A stretch of 64,000 nucleotides of DNA from Massilia sp. NR 4-1 (GCF_001191005.1 NZ_CP012201.1:4464001-4528000); one strand, 5' to 3'. Shown: positions 35,030-44,478, counted from the stretch's first letter. Notes: generated by a model not told the origin, from the sequence alone. Made by a program: numbers and translations.

Positions 35030-36070
35030 ATGAAGCTGAATTTTTCCTGGCTCGCCAGCTTGCGCAAGGCTGTGCGGCGATTATGGACGCGCCATCGCGG
35101 CCTTCCCTTCCCCACCCTGCCGCCGGACGAGGACGCGCCCGGCCAAAGCCTGCCGCGCCACCAGCCCGGCCCGCGTTTCATCGCCGGCCTGTATCGCAAT
35201 GAATTCGGCGCGCGCGGCTACAAGCTCTATGTTCCGGCCAGTTTTCGCGGCCAGCCCATGCCGCTGCTGGTGATGCTGCACGGCTGCACGCAGGACCCCG
35301 ACGATTTCGCCGCCGGCACGCGCATGAACCAGGTGGCGGAGGAGGAGGAATGCTTCGTGGTCTATCCGGCCCAGTCGCCCGAGGCCAACGGTTCGCGCTG
35401 CTGGAACTGGTTCAGCGCCCTCGATCAGCAGCGCGGCCAGGGCGAGCCCTCCATCATCGCCGGCATCGCCCGTCTGGTGATGGATGCTTACCCCGTGATG
35501 CCGGAACGCGTGTATGTGGCGGGACTGTCGGCCGGCGGCGCGATGGCGGCCATCGTCGGCACCCTGTATCCCGATGTATTTGCCGCCGTCGGCGTGCATT
35601 CCGGCCTGCCCTTTGCTTCGGCCCAGGATCTGCCCTCGGCCCTGAGCGCGATGCGGCGCGGCGCGTCCAGCGCGCGCGACAGCAACCATGGCCCGCAGCC
35701 GGTGATCGTCTTTCACGGCGACCGCGACGAGGTGGTGCATCCGGTGAACGGGGAGGATGTGATTGCCCAGGGACTACGCAGCCATCCGCTGGGACGCAGC
35801 GCGCGCTACGCCACGCTATCGGGCCAGACGCCGGGCGGCCATGAGTACACGCATACCCGGCACTGGCTGAAAGGCGGCACGCCGCTGGGCGAACATTGGG
35901 TGATTCATGGCGCGGGCCATGCGTGGTCGGGCGGCAGCGCCGACGGCAGCTATACCGACGCCAAAGGACCAGACGCCAGCCGCGAGATGATGCGCTTTTT
36001 CAGCACCGTGGGCGCGCGCGCCCAAAGCGCCATTTCATCGCCAGAACGGATAGCGCCAGTAGCAGCGTGA
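35030..36070 (+). CDS. PHB depolymerase family esterase
   Basis: 346 aa from ATG 35030, with GAGGT upstream; no classical signal peptide (basic N-terminus WLASLRKAVRRLWTRHRG). The alpha/beta hydrolase core shows LLVMLHGCTQDPDDFAAG, the lipase box VAGLSAGGAMA (nucleophile Ser) and the catalytic His in IHGAGHAWSGGS. The family includes poly(3-hydroxybutyrate) depolymerases and feruloyl-type esterases; the substrate is not fixed. The last 71 bp overlap the convergent SemiSWEET gene. Confidence 0.88.
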   Translation: MKLNFSWLASLRKAVRRLWTRHRGLPFPTLPPDEDAPGQSLPRHQPGPRFIAGLYRNEFGARGYKLYVPASFRGQPMPLLVMLHGCTQDPDDFAAGTRMNQVAEEEECFVVYPAQSPEANGSRCWNWFSALDQQRGQGEPSIIAGIARLVMDAYPVMPERVYVAGLSAGGAMAAIVGTLYPDVFAAVGVHSGLPFASAQDLPSALSAMRRGASSARDSNHGPQPVIVFHGDRDEVVHPVNGEDVIAQGLRSHPLGRSARYATLSGQTPGGHEYTHTRHWLKGGTPLGEHWVIHGAGHAWSGGSADGSYTDAKGPDASREMMRFFSTVGARAQSAISSPERIAPVAA

Positions 36071-36281
36071 CGGCATTGGCGACGATCACCGGCCCGGCAT
36101 TCGTCAGTACGCCGTAGCACAGCCAGAGCAAGACGCCGAGGCTGAAAATCAGGTACATGCCGGTGGAAATGCCTTCGCCGCTGCGCCGCCGCCATACCAG
36201 CAGCACCTGCGGCACGAAGGAAAACGTGGTGCAGAAGGCGGCAATGAAGCCGAGCAGGTCGGCGTCAAGCGCCATCGCCAT
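36000..36281 (-). CDS. SemiSWEET-type sugar transporter
   Basis: 93 aa, three membrane helices in the MtN3/PQ-loop pattern. FVPQVLLVWRRRSGEGISTGMYLIF carries the conserved PQ, and LWLCYGVLTNAGPVIVANAVTLLLA the third helix. SemiSWEETs work as dimers and move sugars down their gradient. It overlaps the HD-GYP gene upstream by 17 bp and, in antisense, the depolymerase gene by 71 bp. Confidence 0.88.
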   Translation of the reverse strand: MAMALDADLLGFIAAFCTTFSFVPQVLLVWRRRSGEGISTGMYLIFSLGVLLWLCYGVLTNAGPVIVANAVTLLLALSVLAMKWRFGRARPRC

Positions 36282-37428
36282 TGCCCATGGGATCGGCGAA
36301 CATCGCCAAACGCTTGCGCTTTTCGCCGATATCGTCTTCGCTGTCGGCGTAGCGCTGGGCGATGGTGCGCATCTCGTCCTGGATGTCGAGGAAGGCGTCC
36401 ACCATGTCCGGATCGAAGTGGCTGCCGCGGCCTTCGGCGATGGTGGCGACGGCGTCGGCGTGCGGGATGGGTTCCTTGTACACGCGGCGGCTGATCAGGG
36501 CGTCGTAGACGTCGGCCACCGCCATCAGGCGCGCCGAGATGGGAATGGCTTCGCCGGCCAGTCCTTCGGGATAGCCGCTGCCGTCCCATTTCTCCTGGTG
36601 GCTGTAGGCGATCTCCTTGGCGAAGTGCAGGAAGTCCACGCTCAGGCCCAGCTCGCGCTCGGCGGCGATGATGGCGTCGCGCCCCAGCGTGGTGTGGGTC
36701 TTCATGATTTCCATCTCGTGCGGTTCGAAGCGGCCCGGCTTGAGCAGGATGCGGTCGGGGATGCCGACCTTGCCGATATCGTGCAGCGGCGCCGATTTGT
36801 ACAGCAGCTGGATGGTTTTCTCCGTCAGGAAGGCGCTGAAGCGCGGATGGTGGCGCAGCTTTTGCGCCAGCGCTTTCACATACAGCGAGGTGCGGCGGAT
36901 ATGGTTGCCGGTTTCGCTGTCGCGCGTTTCGGCCAGCGAGGCCATGGCGTGGATGGTCACGTCCTGCAGGGCCGTGACTTCGCGCGTGCGCTCTTCCACC
37001 TCGTGTTCCAGGAATTTGTTCTGGTCGCGCAGGAAGTCGTGCATGCGCTTCATCGAGAGCTGGGTCTTGATGCGGGCCAGCACGATGGGCGCCGACAGGG
37101 GCTTGGTCAGGTAGTCGGCCGCCCCCATGGAGAAGCCGAGCTGCTCGTCCAGTTCCTCGCTCATGGCGGTGACGAAGATGACCGGGATATCGCGCGTGGC
37201 GGGATTTTCCTTGAGCGCCTTGCATACATCGTAGCCGCTCATGCCCGGCATCATGATATCGAGCAGGATCAGGTCGGGCTTGGCCTCGCCGTTGGCGATC
37301 TTCAAGGCGCGCTCGCCGTTGACGGCGATCTTGGTGCGGTAGTCGTCTTCCAGCAGCGCGCACAGCACGTCGATATTGTCGGGCGTATCGTCCACGACCA
37401 GAATGGTGGGTTTGCCCTGCGTATTCAT
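36265..37428 (-). CDS. HD-GYP domain response regulator (c-di-GMP phosphodiesterase)
   Basis: 387 aa. The N-terminal REC domain has a phosphoacceptor Asp in LILLDIMMPGMSG. A short coiled linker leads to an HD-GYP domain with HDIGKVGIPD and the GYP triad in HQEKWDGSGYPEGLAG. Intact motifs predict hydrolysis of cyclic di-GMP, controlled by phosphorylation. It is coupled to the hybrid kinase upstream by a four-base ATGA overlap, so that kinase is its likely partner. Confidence 0.94.
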   Translation of the reverse strand: MNTQGKPTILVVDDTPDNIDVLCALLEDDYRTKIAVNGERALKIANGEAKPDLILLDIMMPGMSGYDVCKALKENPATRDIPVIFVTAMSEELDEQLGFSMGAADYLTKPLSAPIVLARIKTQLSMKRMHDFLRDQNKFLEHEVEERTREVTALQDVTIHAMASLAETRDSETGNHIRRTSLYVKALAQKLRHHPRFSAFLTEKTIQLLYKSAPLHDIGKVGIPDRILLKPGRFEPHEMEIMKTHTTLGRDAIIAAERELGLSVDFLHFAKEIAYSHQEKWDGSGYPEGLAGEAIPISARLMAVADVYDALISRRVYKEPIPHADAVATIAEGRGSHFDPDMVDAFLDIQDEMRTIAQRYADSEDDIGEKRKRLAMFADPMGNGDGA

Positions 37429-40400
37429 GCCGTTCTTTCGTTGATCTTCAGGTGCAGCGCGGAGGCCGCCTCGTTCAGTTGCGCCAGTGCGCCATCAAAA
37501 TCGTATTGCCCGATCTGGCGCTGCAGCTGGCGCGCATGCTCGCCCTGCCCTGCCGCCGCCAGCTGCGGACAGAGTTTTTCGGCCAGCTTGAGGGCCGCCG
37601 AATCGTCCTGCTCCAGCAGCGACGCCAGTTCCTGCAGGCCGGCGGCCAGGGCCACCAAATCCTGCTGGTCCGCGGCGGCGGGGGCGCTGGCCTCGCCGGC
37701 CTGCGCCTTGGTGCGCGCCGCGCCGCCTTGCAGCGCCGCCGGGTCGATGACGCTGCCCGCGCCCAGGCGCAGGGTCATGGTGATGCTGACCACCACGTCA
37801 TGCAATTCTGCTTGCATGATGGCAGTCACTTCATCGCGCCCTTCTTCCACGCCATGACTGAGCATGGATTCCAGCTGCGCCGCGCTGTCGGCCACACCGG
37901 CCGCGCCGATATTGCCGGCCAGGCCCTTGACGGTATGCGCCTCGCGCGTGGCGGCCGCCAGGTCGTTGTTGTCGACGGCGGCGGCGATGCGATCCATCAC
38001 ATCGGCCTGGGTTTCCACAAAGCGTATCAGCAGCTTGCGCATCAGCTTAGCATTTCCGCCGACGCGCTGCAGCGCCGCTTCCATTTGCAGGCCGGGAATC
38101 TGCGGCAGGCTTTCCTGTGCCTCCTCGCGCACCGCCGCCACGCCCGCGGCCGGACGGCGCGGCTTGATCCAGCGCGCCAGGGTGGCGAACAGCTGGCCCA
38201 CATCGATAGGCTTGGCGATGAAATCGTTCATGCCGACGGCCAGGCATTTTTCCTTGTCGCCCACCATGGCGTTGGCCGTCATGGCAATCACTGGCAGCTC
38301 GGAGTAGCGCGGATTTTCGCGCAGCTTGCGGGTGGCGTCGTAGCCGTCCATGATCGGCATCTGGCAGTCCATCAGCACACCGTCGTAATGGGTGACGGCG
38401 ATCTTGGCCAGGGCCATGGCGCCGTTGGTGGCCACGTCGACGCGCACGCCGGCATCGCCCAGCAGCTGCTGCGCCACTTCGCGGTTGACTTCATTGTCTT
38501 CCACCAGCAGCAGGTGGGCGCCGCGCATGGACTGGGCCGCCGACTGGTAATCGGCTTCGCGGCGGCGCGTGCGGCAGCGGTTCAAGTCCTTGCCGTAGGC
38601 GGTGGAGATGGAATCCATCAGGGTCGAGGCGCTGACCGGTTTATTGAGCACGCTGTCCACATGGACTTCGCGCGCCTCGTCCATCAGCACATCGCGGTTG
38701 TAGGCGGTGACGACGATGAAGCGCGGCAGCGCATCCGGCACAAAACCGGCATCGGCGCGGATGGCCTGGATCGCCTCGATGCCATTCATTTCAGGCATCT
38801 GCCAGTCCATCAGCACCACGCCGAAGGGCTGGCCGGCCAGGCGCGCCTGGGACACGGCCAGCACGGCTTCGGGGCCGCTGCCCACGCCCACCGCGTCGAA
38901 CTGCAGGGAGGTCAGCATGGCGACGAAGATCTCGCGCGCGGCGGCATTGTCGTCCACCACCAGCACGCGTTCGCCGGCGATGTCGGAATCGGGCGCCACG
39001 TCGGGCACCTGCGTGCTGGGAAGGCCGAAGCGGGCGCTGAAGAAGAAGTTGCTGCCCACGCCGGCCTCGCTTTCCAGGCCGATCTCGCCCTCCATCATTT
39101 CCACCAGGCGCTTGCTGATGGTCAGGCCCAGGCCCGTACCGCCGTGGTGGCGGGTGGTCGAGGTGTCGCCCTGGGTGAAGGCCTGGAACAGCTTGGTGCG
39201 CTGGGCCGGGGTCAGGCCGATGCCGGTGTCGCGCACATCGACGCGCAGGTTGACTTGGTCGTCGCTCCTGTCCAGCACGCGGATGGTGACCACGATCTCG
39301 CCCTGCTCGGTGAATTTGATGGCGTTATTGGTCAGGTTGATCAGCACCTGGCCGAAGCGCAGCGGGTCGCCCACCAGGGCCACCGGCACGTCGGGCGCAA
39401 TGTCGAACAGCAGTTCCAGGCCCTTGTCCTGGGCGCGCATCACCGACAGGTCGGCGATATGGGCCATCACGTCTTCCAGATAGAAATCGACATTCTCGAA
39501 GGCCAGCTTGCCGGCCTCGATCTTGGAAAAGTCCAGGATATCGTTGACGATGCCGAGCAGGTTGCGCGCCGCCGACTCCACCTTCTCCAGGTAGTTGCGC
39601 TGCTTCGGCGTGAGTTCCGTCTGCAGGGCCAGATGCGTCATGCCGATGATGCCGTTCATCGGCGTGCGGATCTCGTGCGACATATTGGCCAGGAAGTCGG
39701 ACTTCATCTTGGTGGCGTCTTCCGCCACTTCCACCGCGTGGCGCAGCTGCTGTTCGGCCGCCAGCGCCGCCGTCATGTCCTTCAGGGCCAGCAGCAGCTC
39801 GCCCGTTTCATCCTTCGAAGTGACTTCAATAACGGAACTGAGGTCGCCTTTGGCGACGCGGGTGGCGATGGCCACGGCTTCGGCCAGCGGCCGCGTAATC
39901 GAGCGCGCCGAGATGGCGAAGGCCACGCCCACCAGCACGGCGGCCAGGCCGATGGCGCTCATCCACACCAGCGAGGCGTTGATGTCGGCGCGGGCCTCGG
40001 CGCCGGCCGCCAGCACGGAGCGCTTTTGCAGCGCGCTCAGTTCGCGGATGGCGCCTTGCAGCCGGTTCAGCGCGGGCGTGGCCAGATTGTCCAATCGGTC
40101 TTCGGCGCTGGCGCGTTCGCCCGCTTCCACCATATCGGCCACGGCGGCGAAGCTGTCGAAGTATTCGCTGCGCGCCGATTTGATGCGCTCGATCAGGTGC
40201 TGGGCTTCCGGTGCCTTCTGCAATTCGGCCAGCTGGCCCAGTTCGCGGTCGATGCCGCGCTTGATCTCCTCGATGCGCGCGTAGCTGTGGGCACGCTGTG
40301 CCAGATTGCTCTGCATGATCAGCGTCACCATGCGGGTGGACGCGTCGCGCGAGTGGATGTCGATATTGTTGATGGCGGTGTAGGCTGCCCAATCCTGGCT

Positions 40401-40535
40401 CAGGATGCGGTCGCCCTCGGCGCGGATGGCGTAGATGCGGCTGACGCCGACCAGAATCACGCTCATCATCAGAAAGATCAGGATCGCATAACCCGCGTTG
40501 ATGCGAACACTGATCCGTATGTCCCTAAAACGCAT
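37425..40535 (-). CDS. hybrid sensor histidine kinase (HAMP-HisKA-HATPase-REC-REC-HPt)
   Basis: 1036 aa. TM1 at about 12-33 and TM2 at about 188-208 flank a helical periplasmic sensor. A HAMP domain follows, then HisKA (phospho-His287 in SHEIRTPMNG), HATPase (NLTNNAIKF, DTGIGL, GGTGLGL), REC1 (VVLMDWQMPEMNG), REC2 (GVLMDCQMPIMDG) and an HPt domain (AHTVKGLAGN). This is a complete internal phosphorelay. It is the first gene of an operon with the HD-GYP regulator and SemiSWEET. Signal unknown. Confidence 0.96.
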   Translation of the reverse strand: MRFRDIRISVRINAGYAILIFLMMSVILVGVSRIYAIRAEGDRILSQDWAAYTAINNIDIHSRDASTRMVTLIMQSNLAQRAHSYARIEEIKRGIDRELGQLAELQKAPEAQHLIERIKSARSEYFDSFAAVADMVEAGERASAEDRLDNLATPALNRLQGAIRELSALQKRSVLAAGAEARADINASLVWMSAIGLAAVLVGVAFAISARSITRPLAEAVAIATRVAKGDLSSVIEVTSKDETGELLLALKDMTAALAAEQQLRHAVEVAEDATKMKSDFLANMSHEIRTPMNGIIGMTHLALQTELTPKQRNYLEKVESAARNLLGIVNDILDFSKIEAGKLAFENVDFYLEDVMAHIADLSVMRAQDKGLELLFDIAPDVPVALVGDPLRFGQVLINLTNNAIKFTEQGEIVVTIRVLDRSDDQVNLRVDVRDTGIGLTPAQRTKLFQAFTQGDTSTTRHHGGTGLGLTISKRLVEMMEGEIGLESEAGVGSNFFFSARFGLPSTQVPDVAPDSDIAGERVLVVDDNAAAREIFVAMLTSLQFDAVGVGSGPEAVLAVSQARLAGQPFGVVLMDWQMPEMNGIEAIQAIRADAGFVPDALPRFIVVTAYNRDVLMDEAREVHVDSVLNKPVSASTLMDSISTAYGKDLNRCRTRRREADYQSAAQSMRGAHLLLVEDNEVNREVAQQLLGDAGVRVDVATNGAMALAKIAVTHYDGVLMDCQMPIMDGYDATRKLRENPRYSELPVIAMTANAMVGDKEKCLAVGMNDFIAKPIDVGQLFATLARWIKPRRPAAGVAAVREEAQESLPQIPGLQMEAALQRVGGNAKLMRKLLIRFVETQADVMDRIAAAVDNNDLAAATREAHTVKGLAGNIGAAGVADSAAQLESMLSHGVEEGRDEVTAIMQAELHDVVVSITMTLRLGAGSVIDPAALQGGAARTKAQAGEASAPAAADQQDLVALAAGLQELASLLEQDDSAALKLAEKLCPQLAAAGQGEHARQLQRQIGQYDFDGALAQLNEAASALHLKINERTA

Positions 40536-40555
40536 AAAACTTCCTTCTTAATACT

Positions 40556-40843
40556 CTATCGGCCGGCGCGGGTCGCCTCGGCTCCACCCTCCATGTTAAC
40601 CTGCTTTTGGGCAATATGGTCTCTCAAACAGGCCGCACACCAGCAGCCCACGGCCGCCCCGGCGGCGCTGGCGGCATCCCCCGCCGGCGCCGCTGGCAGC
40701 TCCGGCACCGTTACCGGGACCGGGACCGGCACGGCGGGCGGGAAATAGGTGCACCAGCAGGGTTCCGTGGGCAGCTTGCCGTCCGGTCCCGCATCGACCA
40801 TGGCGCACGAAAAACTGGCGCCGCAGCGCGTGCATATACTCAT
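40556..40843 (-). CDS. cysteine-rich CWC family protein
   Basis: 95 aa. The Cys pattern matches the Cys_rich_CWC family: ICTRCGASFSC, PCWCTYFP, then GCWCAACLRDHIA, probably a metal-binding knuckle. The middle is a Pro/Val/Ala-rich linker, longer than usual. The start overlaps the anti-sigma-like gene by four bases (ATGA). Function unknown. Confidence 0.85.
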   Translation of the reverse strand: MSICTRCGASFSCAMVDAGPDGKLPTEPCWCTYFPPAVPVPVPVTVPELPAAPAGDAASAAGAAVGCWCAACLRDHIAQKQVNMEGGAEATRAGR

Positions 40844-41046
40844 CGCTTTTCCTCGTCGTCAAAGGGAAAACGCCGCATGGCCTGGCGCAGCAGGGCCATC
40901 TGCCCGCTGAAGCGGGTGCAGGCGTCGCACACGGTCAGGTGCAGGCGCATGCGGATGCGTTCCACCAGCGAGAGCTGGCGGTCCATGCCTTCGGAGACGA
41001 GGCGGTGTACTTCGCGGCAGGTGGGTTTGAGGCCGGGCTTTTCCAT
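40840..41046 (-). CDS. zinc-finger (zf-HC2) anti-sigma-like protein
   Basis: 68 aa from ATG 41046. The zinc motif is C-REVHRLVSEGMDRQ, then HLTVCDACTRF (HxxxCxxC). No membrane helix is present, so it would be a soluble anti-sigma factor. The start lies five bases after the sigma gene's stop. It probably binds and restrains the sigma factor encoded upstream. Confidence 0.88.
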   Translation of the reverse strand: MEKPGLKPTCREVHRLVSEGMDRQLSLVERIRMRLHLTVCDACTRFSGQMALLRQAMRRFPFDDEEKR

Positions 41047-41051
41047 AGGGT

Positions 41052-41624
41052 CTAGTGAGCGTGCTGGCCGAACCAGTTCAAATCGAGGCATTCGCGCAGG
41101 CGCATACGGGCACGATACAGCAGTACCCAGGCATTAGCCGTGGTAATCGCCAATTCCTTACAAATTTCCTCGGTTTCCAGTTCCAGCCATTCGCGCATCA
41201 TGAAAATGCGCGCCGTCTTGGCCGGCAACTTGTCGAGACAGACTTCGAGCACGCGGAAGAAGTCCTTCTGTTCCAGGCTGCGGTCAGGATCGCCCCACTG
41301 GCGCGGCAGCTCGCGCGCATGGCCGTCGCGCGCGAACAGGGCATCGATGGCCTCGTCCTCGCTCTGGCCCTCGTCCGGCTCGATCTGGCGTTCGCGCGTG
41401 GCGCTGCGCAGGGCGTCGATGATCTTGTATTTGAGGATGCCCGTCACATAGGTGCGCAGCGAGGACTGGCCGGCATAGCGTTCCGGCCGTTCCAGCACGG
41501 CGATCAGGGCATCCTGTACGGCATCCTCGGCCAGGGCTTGGTTTCGTATTTGCAACTGTGCAAAACGGACAAGCAAGGGCCGCATGGCTTCAAGCTGGCT
41601 ATGGAGTTCTTCGTTGGCGGGCAT
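41052..41624 (-). CDS. RNA polymerase ECF-type sigma factor
   Basis: 190 aa from ATG 41624. Region 2 (VRFAQLQIRNQALAEDAVQDALIAVLERPERYAGQ, then LRTYVTGILKYKIID) and region 4 (LPAKTARIFMMREWLELETEEICKELAITTANAWVLLYRARMRLREC) are both clear. Regions 1 and 3 are absent. Regulon unknown. First gene of a three-gene operon with the zf-HC2 and CWC genes. It is divergent from argB. Confidence 0.93.
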   Translation of the reverse strand: MPANEELHSQLEAMRPLLVRFAQLQIRNQALAEDAVQDALIAVLERPERYAGQSSLRTYVTGILKYKIIDALRSATRERQIEPDEGQSEDEAIDALFARDGHARELPRQWGDPDRSLEQKDFFRVLEVCLDKLPAKTARIFMMREWLELETEEICKELAITTANAWVLLYRARMRLRECLDLNWFGQHAH

Positions 41625-41737
41625 ATGCGGCCAGCCTAGCGGAAGCGTGCCGGATTGACAATCCAATTGGACCGAAAATTCACACTTGCAAGCGGCGATT
41701 GGCTGTAAAATCGCACAAATTTCTAACCGGACCCGCC

Positions 41738-42664
41738 ATGACCTCTTTGCCTAATCTGAGCCTGGACATGAATCAAAACGACCTGACTGCGGTCTCGCCG
41801 CAGATCAAGGCTCAGATTCTGGCCGAAGCGCTACCCTACATCCGTAATTTCCACGGCAAGACCATCGTCATCAAATACGGTGGCAATGCCATGACCGACG
41901 AGCGCCTGAAGCACGGCTTCGCGCGCGATGTGATCCTGCTGAAACTGGTGGGCATGAATCCGGTCGTGGTGCACGGCGGCGGTCCGCAGATCGACAACGC
42001 GCTGAAAAAAATCGGCAAGCAAGGCACGTTCGTGCAGGGCATGCGCATCACCGACGAAGAAACCATGGAAGTGGTGGAGTGGGTGCTGGGCGGCGAGGTG
42101 CAGCAGGATATCGTGATGCTGATTAACCACTACGGCGGCCAGGCCGTGGGCCTGACCGGCAAGGACGGCGGCTTGATCCGCGCGCGCAAGATGGCCATGC
42201 CGGACCGCGAAAACCCAGGCCAATTCCTCGACATCGGCTTCGTCGGCGAGATCGACGCGATCAACCCGGCCGTGGTCAAGGCGCTGCAGGACGACGCCTT
42301 CATCCCCATCATTTCGCCGATCGGCTTTGGCCAGGATGGCCAGGCTTACAACATCAATGCCGACGTGGTAGCAGGCAAGATCGCGGAAATCCTGAAGGCC
42401 GAAAAGCTGATCATGATGACCAATATCGCCGGCGTTCAGGACAAGAATGGCAATCTGGTGACCGACCTGTCGGCGCGCGAGATCGACGAGATGTTCGCCG
42501 ACGGCACGATTTCGGGCGGCATGCTGCCTAAAATTTCATCGGCGCTGGACGCCGCCAAGTCCGGCGTGAACACCGTGCACATCATCGATGGACGAATTGA
42601 GCACAGTTTATTGCTTGAGGTGTTGACCGAACAGGCATTTGGCACTATGATCCGGTCTCACTAA
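41738..42664 (+). CDS. argB: acetylglutamate kinase
   Basis: 308 aa from ATG 41738. It phosphorylates N-acetylglutamate in arginine synthesis. Key motifs are VIKYGGNAM, VVVHGGGPQID, GLTGKDGGLI, NINADVVAGKIAEILKAEKLIMMTNIAGV and SGGMLPKI. The size and N-terminal extension (MTSLPNLSLDMNQNDLTAVSP) are normal for the hexameric, arginine-inhibited class in this group. It is followed by tRNA-Thr. Confidence 0.97.
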   Translation: MTSLPNLSLDMNQNDLTAVSPQIKAQILAEALPYIRNFHGKTIVIKYGGNAMTDERLKHGFARDVILLKLVGMNPVVVHGGGPQIDNALKKIGKQGTFVQGMRITDEETMEVVEWVLGGEVQQDIVMLINHYGGQAVGLTGKDGGLIRARKMAMPDRENPGQFLDIGFVGEIDAINPAVVKALQDDAFIPIISPIGFGQDGQAYNINADVVAGKIAEILKAEKLIMMTNIAGVQDKNGNLVTDLSAREIDEMFADGTISGGMLPKISSALDAAKSGVNTVHIIDGRIEHSLLLEVLTEQAFGTMIRSH

Positions 42665-42671
42665 ATTTTTT

Positions 42672-42699
42672 AGCGGCGCAAGAACACCACAGCGCCGCT
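42672..42699. terminator. hairpin between argB and tRNA-Thr
   Basis: AGCGGCGC (42672-42679) and GCGCCGCT (42692-42699) form an 8-bp stem with a 12-nt loop, 8 bp after the argB stop. No T-tract follows, so it may be a processing or attenuation structure. Confidence 0.4.
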
Positions 42700-42710
42700 G
42701 AAATGTGAAT

Positions 42711-42785
<75 letters not shown>

Positions 42786-42792
42786 TTCCTCT

Positions 42793-43716
42793 TCAGTAGA
42801 TCCGCTCCACCGCAATACCCCGCCGACGCAGCAGTTCCGGCACATTCTCCCAACCGACCAGATGCAATGCCCCGATCGCGGCCACGCTGAGTTTTTCGCG
42901 CGCCAGCAGTTTGGCAATGCCGTCGGCCAGCTGCGGATTGCGCTCTTCCAGCAATACCTTTTTCATAAATTTGCCGGAAAAAGTAGCATCATTGGACAGC
43001 TTGCGCGCCACGGCATCCAGCGCGGCCGGATTGGCACTGCTCCAGGCGTCCATCAATTCGCGCGCCTCGCCGGCGTATTTCTCGTCTTCGATCGATTGCA
43101 GGTCTTCTTCCAGCATGCGCAGCTGCTCGGCATCGCTCAGGCGGCCGAACAGGGACATCTGGCTTTCCACCGATTCCAGCTCCTCCACCTTGAGGCGGCG
43201 CGCGCGCGCCTGTTTGGACAGCCAGGCGTCCACCGCCAGGATGGGCTGATAACCCTGGGCGCCGAATTCCGCGATGGTCAGGGCGCTGGTCAGCATCCAG
43301 GGCTTCAGGGGCGCGGCCGCTTCCGGCGGAATGCCGTATTTGCGCAGCGCGCGCTCCAGGCGCGCACGCGAGGCCGGCGCAAGCTGGGCCGAGGCCGGGC
43401 CGCTGCCGGGTGCGTAGACGCCGTATTTGCGCACGGCGTTGAGCATGCGTTTCTGGTCCGCCAGCGGGTCGATTTCCAGCGCCAGCACGCTGGCCTGCAT
43501 CAGGGCTTCGGTGATGCGCGGCTCCAGCGGATAAAAATCGGGCGAGCCGACGTGGATGGTGCCGAACAGGTAAAGCGTATTGCCGCCCTGCTCCGCCTTG
43601 AACAGGACGCCGCGGTTCGGAATGGCCGTGGCGGCAGTCTGCGCCTGCTGCCCCCAGGCGGGCTGCAAGGTCAGGCAGAACAGACTGTAAAAGATCACTA
43701 TAATCAGGCGTCGCAT
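42793..43716 (-). CDS. TraB/GumN family protein
   Basis: 307 aa. A signal peptide (MRRLIIVIFYSLFCLTLQPAWG) precedes a Tiki-like TraB/GumN domain with LYLFGTIHVGSPDFYPL, a GYQPILAVDAWLSKQA segment and AIGALHLVG near the C-terminus. The GTIH Glu/His-type motifs suggest a metalloprotease fold, but bacterial function is unproven. Probably periplasmic. Confidence 0.88.
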   Translation of the reverse strand: MRRLIIVIFYSLFCLTLQPAWGQQAQTAATAIPNRGVLFKAEQGGNTLYLFGTIHVGSPDFYPLEPRITEALMQASVLALEIDPLADQKRMLNAVRKYGVYAPGSGPASAQLAPASRARLERALRKYGIPPEAAAPLKPWMLTSALTIAEFGAQGYQPILAVDAWLSKQARARRLKVEELESVESQMSLFGRLSDAEQLRMLEEDLQSIEDEKYAGEARELMDAWSSANPAALDAVARKLSNDATFSGKFMKKVLLEERNPQLADGIAKLLAREKLSVAAIGALHLVGWENVPELLRRRGIAVERIY

Positions 43717-43752
43717 GTTTTCCTTTGCCGCTTACTCTCTGGTTAATCTCCC

Positions 43753-44478
43753 GTGAATATTAAACGCTCCGATCCGGTCTGGCTATTCGACCTGGATAAC
43801 ACCCTGCACAACGCCTCGCACGCCATCTTCCCGGCTATTAAAACGAATATGAACGCCTATATGGCGCGCGTGCTGGGCGACGGCGAGACGCCGGCGGATA
43901 TGGAGACGGTGAATGCGGCGCGCACCCTGTATTGGCAGCGCTATGGCGCAACGCTGCTGGGACTGGTGCGCCACCATGGCGTAAACGCCGGCCATTTCCT
44001 GGACGAGACGCACGCAATGGAAGACCTGCACGCCATGATGCGCCATGAAAAAGGCCTGGGCCGCCTGCTCAAGCGCCTGCCCGGCCGTAAAATCCTGCTG
44101 ACCAACGCGCCGCACCGCTATTCGACGGCGGTGCTGCGGCATATGGGCTTGCAGCGCCAGTTCTCCCACCATATCTCGATCGAATCGATGCGGGTGCACC
44201 GCGAGCTGCGGCCCAAGCCGTCGAAACTGATGCTGCGCGCCCTGATGCGCAAGCAGGGCGTGACGGCGCGCCGCTGCATCCTGGTGGAGGACACGCTGGC
44301 CAATCTGCGCACGGCGCATATGCTGGGCATGCGCACCGTCTGGGTCACGCAATACCTGATCGTGGGCGATCCAATCGGCTCGGCCCATCCCCCGAAAAGG
44401 CTGAATCGGCCCGCTTGGGTCGATGTCAAAGTAAAATCTGTCAAACATCTGCCGGCGCAACTTGCGCGCCTGCGCTGA
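43753..44478 (+). CDS. pyrimidine 5'-nucleotidase (HAD superfamily)
   Basis: 241 aa from a GTG at 43753. HAD motif I WLFDLDNTLHNA, motif II LLTNAPHRY and the C-terminal motif ILVEDTLANLRTA are intact. The compact cap and overall sequence match the SDT1/pyrimidine 5'-nucleotidase group, which dephosphorylates UMP/CMP-type nucleotides. 31 bp upstream of slmA, probably co-transcribed. Confidence 0.9.
   Translation: MNIKRSDPVWLFDLDNTLHNASHAIFPAIKTNMNAYMARVLGDGETPADMETVNAARTLYWQRYGATLLGLVRHHGVNAGHFLDETHAMEDLHAMMRHEKGLGRLLKRLPGRKILLTNAPHRYSTAVLRHMGLQRQFSHHISIESMRVHRELRPKPSKLMLRALMRKQGVTARRCILVEDTLANLRTAHMLGMRTVWVTQYLIVGDPIGSAHPPKRLNRPAWVDVKVKSVKHLPAQLARLR

Noticed and set aside
37452..40748. 1098-residue open frame opposite the hybrid kinase
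   Set aside because: The kinase frame has every expected motif. The opposite frame has none and reads through the gap.
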